A stretch of DNA of 9,314 nucleotides from JAJPKE01 sp052143275 (lineage in GTDB: Bacteria > Chloroflexota > Ktedonobacteria > Ktedonobacterales > JADMIN01), in assembly GCA_052143275.1 (NCBI GenBank), contig JBKQTH010000026.1:1-9314 (forward strand), given 5' to 3'. How positions within the stretch are numbered: position 1 is the stretch's first letter; each line of letters starts with the position of its first letter. Shown one piece after another: positions 1 through 4,665 of the stretch. The notes under the pieces are model-generated. The model had not been told where the DNA came from and ran no database searches. It saw nothing but the letters and a program-made list of their open reading frames with translations. A program made the translations under genes and the position numbers.

Positions 1-14
1 GCGTCTTTGCTAGA

Positions 15-77
15 GCTGAAACTCATTCAGCGTGCCGACTACCAGTCGGCCGACTCTACCAGTCGCGCGTGCGACTG
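15..77. repeat. three tandem short hairpins downstream of the RRM gene
   Basis: Three hairpins lie in a row. Positions 15-31 have 6-bp arms GCTGAA/TTCAGC and a 5-nt loop. Positions 34-50 have 7-bp arms GCCGACT/AGTCGGC and a 3-nt loop. Positions 60-77 have 7-bp arms CAGTCGC/GCGACTG and a 4-nt loop. The last two share the AGTCG core. They begin about 15 bp past the stop of the minus-strand RRM gene, so they would form the end of its transcript. None is followed by a T-run in the minus direction, so they do not look like a standard intrinsic terminator. They could still stabilise the 3' end or block readthrough. Confidence 0.5.
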
Positions 78-91
78 TGTTCAAGGCGATC

Positions 92-427
92 CTAGCGCCG
101 GTCGAACTCGCCATAGCCACTGCCGTAGTAGCTATTGCGACCGTAGCCCCCACCAGAGCGGGAACCCGTGGAACGCTCGGGGCGCGGTTGCGCCTCGTTC
201 ACACGGATGGTCCGGTTGCCGAGCATCGTCCCATCCAGGGCCGTGATCGCGTTGCGCGCCGCGTCGTCGCTGGACATCTGGACAAAGCCAAAGCCCTTGC
301 TGCGGCTGCTGTCGCGGTCTATCACGACCGATGCCTCGACGACTTCGCCAAATGCACTAAAAAGCTGAGCAAGCTGCTCGTTGTCAGTTGTGTAGGGCAG
401 GTTGCCCACGTAAATACGGGTAGCCAT
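92..427 (-). CDS. RRM-domain RNA-binding protein (Gly-rich tail)
   Basis: This is a 111-residue, single RNA-recognition-motif protein of the cyanobacterial/chloroflexal Rbp type. Such proteins bind single-stranded RNA in the cytoplasm and are often cold-responsive in cyanobacteria; that response is known for the family and not shown here. RNP2 is IYVGNL (residues 5-10) and RNP1 is KGFGFVQM (44-51), with the aromatic residues needed for RNA stacking. The RRM ends near residue 80. It is followed by a short Arg/Gly/Tyr/Ser-rich tail (SGGGYGRNSYYGSGYG) typical of these proteins. The start at 427 is chosen because GGAGGG lies just upstream at suitable spacing and translation then begins MATRIYVGNL. 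An in-frame ATG at 490 has no ribosome site and would add 21 unrelated residues. It is a monocistronic gene with its own promoter near 615-623. Confidence 0.93.
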   Translation of the reverse strand: MATRIYVGNLPYTTDNEQLAQLFSAFGEVVEASVVIDRDSSRSKGFGFVQMSSDDAARNAITALDGTMLGNRTIRVNEAQPRPERSTGSRSGGGYGRNSYYGSGYGEFDRR

Positions 428-608
428 GTGGCTCCCTCCTTCAAGCATTTCTATGCCAACGCACTCTGGCGTCAGCGTCCAAAACTCCATGACAAGTCAA
501 TCCATGCGGCGCTCGCAGACTCGTGGAGATTCCATGCTAAACAGGAGAAAGACTCAATCAAGCAGAGGCTACCAAGAAGACATGCATCATGCGGTCGCGA
601 TCAACTAC
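428..608 (-). other. long 5' leader of the RRM gene
   Basis: About 180 nt separate the predicted transcription start (near 608, minus strand) from the RRM start codon. The stretch has no supported gene, and the overlapping plus-strand open frames have no recognisable content. The ribosome site GAAGGAGGGAG sits at its end. Leaders of this length occur on cold-shock and RNA-binding-protein genes, where they can fold and control translation. That role is an inference here, as no conserved cold-shock box was recognised. Confidence 0.4.
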
Positions 609-614
609 ACTGCC

Positions 615-623
615 ATTATATCA
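615..623 (-). promoter_or_regulatory. extended -10 promoter for the RRM gene
   Basis: On the minus strand the sequence reads TGATATAAT, a perfect TATAAT -10 hexamer preceded by the TGn extension. No good -35 box lies 17 bp upstream (CAACGG), which fits an extended -10 promoter. It would start transcripts near 608, giving a leader of about 180 nt. The TnpB element begins only some 50 bp upstream. Confidence 0.55.
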
Positions 624-669
624 CATCTGACCGGGGACCGTTGGTTCTTACCGAAGATGGCGCGGAATG

Positions 670-690
670 CCCCGCGGATTCATCCGGGGG
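670..690. repeat. left-end subterminal hairpin of the tnpB element
   Basis: CCCC at 670-673 and CGG at 675-677 pair with CCG at 684-686 and GGGG at 687-690, with a bulged G at 674 and loop ATTCAT. In IS200/IS605 elements such hairpins are recognised by TnpA as single-stranded DNA. The hairpin matches the right-end one in loop and stem core, which supports its assignment. Confidence 0.55.
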
Positions 691-728
691 ATGAACGCGC
701 CGACCCTGGGCACGGGAGTGTCCTGCCC

Positions 729-758
729 TTGACACCAGGCGAGGACCTGCGGTATCCT
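729..758 (+). promoter_or_regulatory. candidate tnpB promoter
   Basis: A consensus -35 TTGACA at 729-734 is followed after 18 bp by TATCCT at 753-758, which matches the -10 consensus at four of six positions. It lies inside the element, about 100 bp before the predicted tnpB start, where an element-borne promoter is expected. Confidence 0.4.
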
Positions 759-856
759 GCAGGCACTGAACACCTGTTCCATGAGCCGGACAACACCCCC
801 AGCGGGCAGGGTCTTCCTCCACCCGCAGGGCACCACGCGTGGGAGATGGTTCCGTT

Positions 857-2615
857 ATGACCAGCCGCAAACGACGATCACCCGCCCCGTCCCTGCAACC
901 AACCCTGTGGGCGGGTGTTGCTGTGTGGTCCATGCCGCTCCTGGGCCTGGAGGGCGAGGAGATTGCCCATGGGTCGGACGAGCCCGTGGACATCGAGCGG
1001 GACGTGAGCCACGGTGCGGAGCACCGGGCCACCACCACAGACACCGAGGCAGATGGCCTGCCCCCGACCCGTCGTCCCCGTACCCCCTCGTTCGTCTGTG
1101 AGATCCCGCTGCGGGTCACTGCCTCCGAGGAACGGGTGCTGCTGGCCCGATTAGAAGCCGCACGAGCGGCCCACGCCTTCTCTGACGCAGCCATGCAAGC
1201 CTACGCCAAGGACTGTCGCCACGACTCCCACTGGACCCTGAGAGCACCTGGATGCACCCGTGTGTCAGAAGCTGGCGAGCCGGGCGTTCCACGCCGTCCT
1301 GCGCGTCGCCATCAGGAAGGCCAACCATGTGCGGTTCAAGGGAAAACACCAACTCGACACTGTGGAGGGCAAGAGCAACGAGACGGGACTCACCTGGCGG
1401 AGCGACCGCGTGCTGTGGAAAGGACTGAGCGTGCTCGCCCATCTGCCACGGCTGCGGGAGGGGCAGACCCTGGAGCAGCGCGATCCGGTGCTGGCCCATG
1501 GGTTGGCCTCACGGGTAAAATATGTGCGGTTGGTCCGGCGCAAGATCCGCGGAGAGAACCGTTTCTCTGCTCAGCTCATCTGTGAAGGCGTACCCTATCA
1601 GAAACCGAAGCATGATTTGGGAGAGGGAATCATTGGGTTGGATCTTGGTCCCTCGACCATTGCACTGGTGACCCCCACCGAGGCGGCGTTACAGCCATTC
1701 TGCGCGGAACTGGCCTATGGTGAGCGCACCGTGCGCCGCGTAGCGCGCCATCTGGACCGGCAGCGGCGCGCGAACAACCCAGACAACTACCTCCCCGATG
1801 GACGGGTCAAACCAGGACGCAAAGGCCGCAAACACTGGCGCGAATCTGTGCGACAACGCAGGGTCCAGGCGCATCTGGCGGATCGGCAGCGACGCCTAGC
1901 CGCCCACCGGACGAGTCTGCATGGCAGGATCGCGCATCGGCTGCTTCGTCAAGGCAATGTGATCCTGGTGGAAAAAGTCTCCTATCGTGCGTGGCAGCGG
2001 CGATTCGGCCGCTCTGTTCAGCGTCATGCTCCGGGGGTGTTTGTGACTCGTCTGACGCGTCTGGCTGAGAGTGCTGGCGCGCAGGTGATCCAGGTACCCA
2101 CGAGGCAGACCAAGCTCTCACAGACGTGTCAGTGTGGCCAGATCAAGAAGAAGCCGCTGTCGCTCCGCGTGCACGAGTGTGAGGTCTGTGGCGTGCACAT
2201 GCAGCGGGATCTGTACTCGGCCTACCTGATCCAGTTCATCGATCCAGACACACATCTGCTGTACGCAGACCAGGCTGTTGCAGCCTGGCCAAGTCGGGAA
2301 CCCGTCTTGCGGGCGGCGTGGCGTGCCGGGCCCAATCCACAATCCAACCAGCAAGTGTTGGGGCGGCGACTCGTCCTCGTCGTCTCGGCTCCGTACGGCG
2401 GCGCGGTGCCGTCCGTGCGGCGGAGCTGGTCGCCCGCGACAGGCATGCCAGCCAACCCAAGAGTCCGGTGGTGTAGCGCACAGAGACTGCGCGAGAGCCA
2501 GACAGCGGGTGCAGCAACGGCTGCCAGAACCTCCCGGATTCATCCGGGAGAGTGGTTCAGCTACTATCGATACCCGCCCCGGCGAACCAGAGGGCGGCAT
2601 CGGGCCCGACCGTGA
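857..2615 (+). pseudogene. tnpB: TnpB RNA-guided nuclease, IS200/IS605 family, frameshifted
   Basis: TnpB proteins are omega-RNA-guided RuvC nucleases carried by IS200/IS605 elements. The N-terminal part reads in one frame from ATG 857, with the recognisable SFVCEIPLRVT block from about 1088 and HAFSDAAMQAYAKDC soon after. The rest (EHLDAPVCQKLASRAFHAV...) reads one base later, so an extra base lies near 1232-1242. The second frame keeps the whole RuvC core: GLDLGPS (Asp codon 1641-1643), LVEKVSY (Glu codon 1971-1973) and QRDLYSAYL (Asp codon 2208-2210). The Zn-ribbon is unusual, with CQC in place of the usual CxxC, then CEVC. The first part also looks shorter than relatives I recall, which carry some 40-50 more residues between RLEAARAA and FSDA. 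The stop at 2613-2615 lies past the element's right-end hairpin, so the natural C-terminus may be in another frame (for example the TAG at 2474-2476). It is probably inactive unless the frameshift is a sequencing error. Confidence 0.85.
2531..2560 (+). ncRNA. right-end hairpin and probable 3' end of the omega-RNA scaffold
   Basis: A perfect 7-bp stem with loop ATTCAT (2531-2550) is followed by AGTGGTTCAG. In TnpB elements the right end encodes the 3' scaffold of the omega RNA, and the flanking DNA just beyond supplies the guide. By that logic a guide here would begin near 2561 (CTACTATCGATACC...). That DNA borders, and may belong to, a remnant of a streptogramin-lyase gene. No transcript evidence is available, and the 5' limit of the RNA within tnpB cannot be seen. 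Confidence 0.45.
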
Positions 2616-2690
2616 TCTCGTCAGGGTAGCTGCCGGAGGTCGTGAGAGGAAATTGCGTAAGCTTACCCGAGGCTCGAGGAAAAGAACTGG
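2560..2690 (-). pseudogene. remnant of a Vgb/streptogramin-lyase-like beta-propeller gene
   Basis: Read on the minus strand, this piece encodes SGKLTQFPLTTSGSYP, then ITVGPDAALWF. That closely matches the repeating blade of virginiamycin B lyase-like proteins, as I recall it (SGKITEFPLPTSGSYP.GITVGPDGALWFTE). Those proteins are seven-bladed propellers of about 300 residues or more; only about one blade (some 40 residues) survives. There is no start codon with a ribosome site. The frame enters a stop at 2557-2559, exactly at the right end of the tnpB element, and the similarity fades above about 2690. The WFAG in place of the usual WFTE suggests decay. The other side of the tnpB element (600-670) shows no continuation, so the remnant arose by deletion or rearrangement and not by a simple clean insertion. 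Confidence 0.6.
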
Positions 2691-2739
2691 GCGGCTGGTT
2701 ACGACTTGGGTGGTCACTTAGAAACCGTTGCCTAGTACA

Positions 2740-2768
2740 TTGTGGCAGAGAAGGGCCCATGATAGAAT
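2740..2768 (+). promoter_or_regulatory. promoter of the SnoaL-like gene
   Basis: TTGTGG at 2740-2745 is followed after 17 bp by TAGAAT at 2763-2768, which differs from TATAAT at one base. TG at 2760-2761 adds the extended -10 element (TGATAGAAT). Transcription would start near 2775, about 70 nt before the SnoaL-like start codon. The same TGA extension occurs in the RRM gene's promoter. Confidence 0.45.
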
Positions 2769-2845
2769 AAGAGAGAGGTGAAGAGACGCTGAAATGGAGG
2801 CATGAGGAGCGTGAAAACTGCTCGCCATGAGAGGAGAGCGCATTG

Positions 2846-3298
2846 ATGGCCGACAACCTGACAGCACGAGAACACCTGGAGACCATTGCACAACAGTGGG
2901 TCGAGGCTGGTTGGCAAAAGGGGGATGCAGCAGCGGTCTATGCGATGTATACACCAGAGTTTGTGGATGTGAGTAGTCCCACAGGCCACCCAGGGACTCG
3001 CGATGACAACATCGAGGGGATTATTGGGCTCTATGCAGCCTTCCCCGACTTTTATGCCACGGTCGATGATCTTGTGCTCGATGTCGAGGCAGAGAAAGTG
3101 GCAGTGCGTTGGACAGCTACTGGGACACACCAAGGGACATTCCTGGGCGCGGCGGCAACTGGCAAGCGAGTCCTATTCCACGGCATCGAAACGCTTCATA
3201 TCAGCAACGGACGTATTGTTGAGCGCGCCGGAGAATGGGATGAGGGAAATATTCTTCGTCAACTCGGGGTCTTGCCTGAAGAGCAAAGCCAAGGGTAA
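2846..3298 (+). CDS. SnoaL-like / ester-cyclase family protein (NTF2 fold)
   Basis: This 150-residue protein belongs to the SnoaL-like polyketide-cyclase/ester-cyclase group of the NTF2 superfamily: small alpha+beta cone-shaped proteins, usually dimeric and cytoplasmic. Hallmarks are AFPDF (residues 65-69), the GTHQGTFLG strand (93-101), TGKRV (105-109) and NGRIVER (121-127), followed by a C-terminal helix ending in LRQLGV. Length is normal for the family. Most members outside antibiotic clusters have no known substrate, and no polyketide genes are nearby, so no reaction is assigned. ATG 2846 is preferred, with AGGAG 9 nt upstream; the overlapping TTG at 2843 is possible but less likely. The gene stands alone between two transposable elements and appears intact. 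Confidence 0.85.
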   Translation: MADNLTAREHLETIAQQWVEAGWQKGDAAAVYAMYTPEFVDVSSPTGHPGTRDDNIEGIIGLYAAFPDFYATVDDLVLDVEAEKVAVRWTATGTHQGTFLGAAATGKRVLFHGIETLHISNGRIVERAGEWDEGNILRQLGVLPEEQSQG

Positions 3299-3406
3299 AC
3301 GACCCCATTCCCCCGTATGTATCCCTCTGCTCTCCGAAGCGTTTGTAAATCATTTAGGCCCTCAAGATCCCTTCTTAGTCACAAAGCACAGGAGCAAAGG
3401 CCACAC
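3299..3406. other. spacer between the SnoaL-like gene and the IS630 transposase
   Basis: This stretch holds no supported gene. It contains the probable left end of the IS630 element: a TA at 3376-3377 is followed by GTCACA and then GGAGCAAAGGCC at 3391-3402. It also holds the ribosome site for the transposase (AGGAG at 3390-3394 or AAAGG at 3396-3400). No clear terminator for the SnoaL-like gene was seen. Confidence 0.4.
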
Positions 3407-3898
3407 ATGCCGAAGCGAGCCATGGCGATTATTCTCAGCGAGCAAGAGCAGACAGAATTAATGCGGCTGACTAAGCGCCATCGAAGTGAGCAATGTGTCG
3501 TGCTGCGAGCGCGCATCGTCTTAGCGGCAGCGCAAGGGAAGAGCAATGTACAGATTGCTCGGGATCTGAGCATCAACGTGGATACGGTGCGACTGTGGCG
3601 AGATCGCTGGGCAGGATTACAAGGGATCGATCTGGAGACGCTGAGTGCAGCCCAGCGGTTGCAGGAGGCGCCCCGGCCTGGGGTGGCCCCGAAGTTTACC
3701 GCCGAGCAACGCTGTCAGATGGCGGCAGTAGCGTGTGAGGCTCCAGCCAAAGCAGGACGCCCCATTAGCCAATGGACCGGGCGGGAGATCGCAGACGAGC
3801 TGAAAGCACGAGGCATTGTCGAGGATATCTCCCCACGACATGCCGCTCGTCTGCTGAAAAAAGGGGCCTCCAGCCGCACCGCTTCCGCTATTGGTTGA
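3407..3898 (+). CDS. IS630 transposase, first frame (DNA-binding part)
   Basis: This frame encodes the N-terminal helix-turn-helix half of an IS630 transposase in 163 residues. The HTH lies at about residues 44-68 (GKSNVQIARDLSINVDTVRLW). A second winged-helix-like region runs to about residue 150 (ISQWTGREIADELKARGIV, then ISPRHAARLLKKG). ATG 3407 is chosen because AAAGG and AGGAG lie upstream and translation starts MPKRAMAIIL; the longer frame from 3317 has no family-like residues before it. The frame ends at TGA 3896-3898 after a non-family tail (ASSRTASAIG). The catalytic half continues in the -1 frame from the A6 run at 3857-3862. Alone, this product would lack the DDE domain and might act as a binding protein or inhibitor. 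Confidence 0.8.
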   Translation: MPKRAMAIILSEQEQTELMRLTKRHRSEQCVVLRARIVLAAAQGKSNVQIARDLSINVDTVRLWRDRWAGLQGIDLETLSAAQRLQEAPRPGVAPKFTAEQRCQMAAVACEAPAKAGRPISQWTGREIADELKARGIVEDISPRHAARLLKKGASSRTASAIG

Positions 3899-3908
3899 CT
3901 GAGGTCCC
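3857..3908 (+). promoter_or_regulatory. candidate -1 ribosomal frameshift site with stem-loop
   Basis: AAAAAAGGGG (A6 at 3857-3862) is where the two transposase frames overlap. Slipping back one base on the Lys codons joins ...RLLKK to RGLQPHRFRYWL, restoring the normal IS630 sequence. GGGGCCTC at 3863-3870 can pair with GAGGTCCC at 3901-3908 (8 bp with one G-U), enclosing the first frame's stop codon. The stem begins directly after the A run, closer than the usual 5-9 nt spacing, so pairing of its inner part may be what matters. The alternative is an ordinary inactivating indel. Confidence 0.5.
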
Positions 3909-4608
3909 CGATCCGCAGCGCAAGCAGAAGATTGAAGAGGGGTGTGAGGTCTATGAGTTGGCCGCCGCACGAGCCAAGCACGGGGAGCGCACGATCAGTC
4001 TGGATGAATTGACCGGCATGCAGGCGCTCGAGCGCAAAGCGCCTGATCTGCCCATGCAAGCAAGGCACGTGCTGCGACGCGAATTCGAGTACCTTCGGCA
4101 CGGCACGCTGTCCTGGTTCATCAATTTCGATGTGGTGACCGGCCAGGTAATCGCACCATCCTGGGGACCAACGTGCACCGAGGCGGATGCGCTGACCCAC
4201 ATCCAACGTCTGGTAGCCAGCGATCGCAAGGCGACCAGATGGCGCCTGATGGTGGACAACTTGAACATCCATCAATCCGAGTCGCTGGTGCGTTGGGTGG
4301 CAGAGCGCGAAGGGATCGCCCCCGAGGCGTTGGGGGTCAAAGACAAATGCGGCATTTTGCAGTCCATGGCAAGCCGCGCCGCGTTTTTGCATGACCCAAC
4401 CCACCAAGTGGTGTTCTATTACACGCCCAAGCATGCTTCCTGGATGAATCAGGTCGAAATCTGGCTGAGTATTCTGGTGCGCAAGCTCCTCAAACGTGGG
4501 AATTTCTGCTCACTCGGCGACTTACGCGACCAGATCCTGGCCTTTATCGCCTATTATAACCGCACGATGGCGAAACCCATCAAGTGGACCTATACAGGAC
4601 TTGTTTAA
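3862..4608 (+). CDS. IS630 transposase, second frame (DDE catalytic part)
   Basis: This part holds the IS630 catalytic core and has no convincing start of its own, so it is probably made only as a fusion with the first frame (total about 400 residues). The DDE triad is visible: Asp in LDELTGMQALER (codon 4003-4005, fused residue about 200), Asp in LMVDNLNIHQS (codon 4255-4257, about 284) and Glu in WMNQVEIWLSIL (codon 4456-4458, about 351). The C-terminal YYN...KPIKWTYTG block is characteristic of the family. No internal stop or further frameshift was seen, so the element may still be active if the frameshift is programmed. It ends at TAA 4606-4608 and converges with the debranching-enzyme gene, whose stop is at 4665. 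Confidence 0.85.
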   Translation, partial: RGLQPHRFRYWLTEVPDPQRKQKIEEGCEVYELAAARAKHGERTISLDELTGMQALERKAPDLPMQARHVLRREFEYLRHGTLSWFINFDVVTGQVIAPSWGPTCTEADALTHIQRLVASDRKATRWRLMVDNLNIHQSESLVRWVAEREGIAPEALGVKDKCGILQSMASRAAFLHDPTHQVVFYYTPKHASWMNQVEIWLSILVRKLLKRGNFCSLGDLRDQILAFIAYYNRTMAKPIKWTYTGLV

Positions 4609-4643
4609 TCATGGGGCCTTTTCTGCTCCGATGTACTAGTCGT

Positions 4644-4665
4644 AACCAGAAGAGACTTTCCGGTT
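4644..4665 (-). terminator. hairpin at the end of the debranching-enzyme gene (possible broken terminator)
   Basis: AACCAGAA (4644-4651) pairs with TTCCGGTT (4658-4665): 8 bp with one G-U in the minus-strand RNA and a 6-nt loop. It starts at the last base of the GH133 stop codon. No T-run follows on the minus strand; the IS630 element's presumed end comes within about 10 bp. The natural terminator may have been cut by the insertion, or this may not be a terminator at all. Confidence 0.3.

Larger units (their letters stand above)
670..2560 (+). mobile_element. IS200/IS605-type element with tnpB only (decayed)
   Basis: The element is bounded by subterminal hairpins typical of single-strand-transposing IS200/IS605 elements. 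At the left end, 670-690 reads CCCC(G)CGG-ATTCAT-CCGGGGG with one bulged base. At the right end, 2531-2550 reads CTCCCGG-ATTCAT-CCGGGAG and is followed by AGTGGTTCAG. Loops and a 14-nt core are identical at 675-688 and 2535-2548, consistent with the paired ends of one element. No Y1 transposase (tnpA) is present, so movement would need one in trans. Exact cleavage points are not visible: the left cut may lie a few tens of bases before 670, and the right cut is placed after GGTTCAG by analogy with related right ends. The encoded TnpB is frameshifted. Confidence 0.7.
3376..4638 (+). mobile_element. IS630-family insertion sequence (ends tentative)
   Basis: The transposase is clearly of the IS630 family (Tc1/mariner superfamily), whose members insert at TA. 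Possible imperfect terminal inverted repeats begin next to TA at both sides. The left reads GTCACAAAGCACAGGAGC then AAAGGCC from 3378. The right, reverse-complemented from 4636, reads GTACATCGGAGCAGAAAAGG then CC. They share GGAGCA and AAGGCC with small gaps. The resulting element of about 1.26 kb is normal for the family. The repeat match is weak, so the boundaries could be off by tens of bases. Confidence 0.45.

Noticed and set aside
428..490. Longer N-terminus for the RRM protein (ATG at 490)
   Set aside because: There is no ribosome site before 490. GGAGGG lies correctly placed before 427, and the family sequence starts MATRIYVGNL.
32..694. 220-codon open frame on the plus strand over the RRM gene
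   Set aside because: It is antisense to a clear RRM protein, shows no recognisable domain or ribosome site, and crosses the tnpB element's left end.
616..1194. 192-codon minus-strand frame over the start of tnpB
   Set aside because: Arg/Ser-rich composition of a GC-rich antisense shadow, and it includes the element's left end hairpin and the RRM promoter.
2118..2717. 199-codon minus-strand frame over the tnpB 3' part and flank
   Set aside because: It is antisense to the RuvC/Zn-ribbon region and has no domain. The lyase remnant in this area lies in a different minus frame.
2843..2848. TTG at 2843 as the SnoaL-like start
   Set aside because: It overlaps an ATG at 2846 with acceptable spacing from AGGAG, and it would add only one residue.
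3715..4434. 239-codon minus-strand frame over the IS630 transposase
   Set aside because: Antisense shadow of the DDE domain; the opposite strand carries the full catalytic triad.
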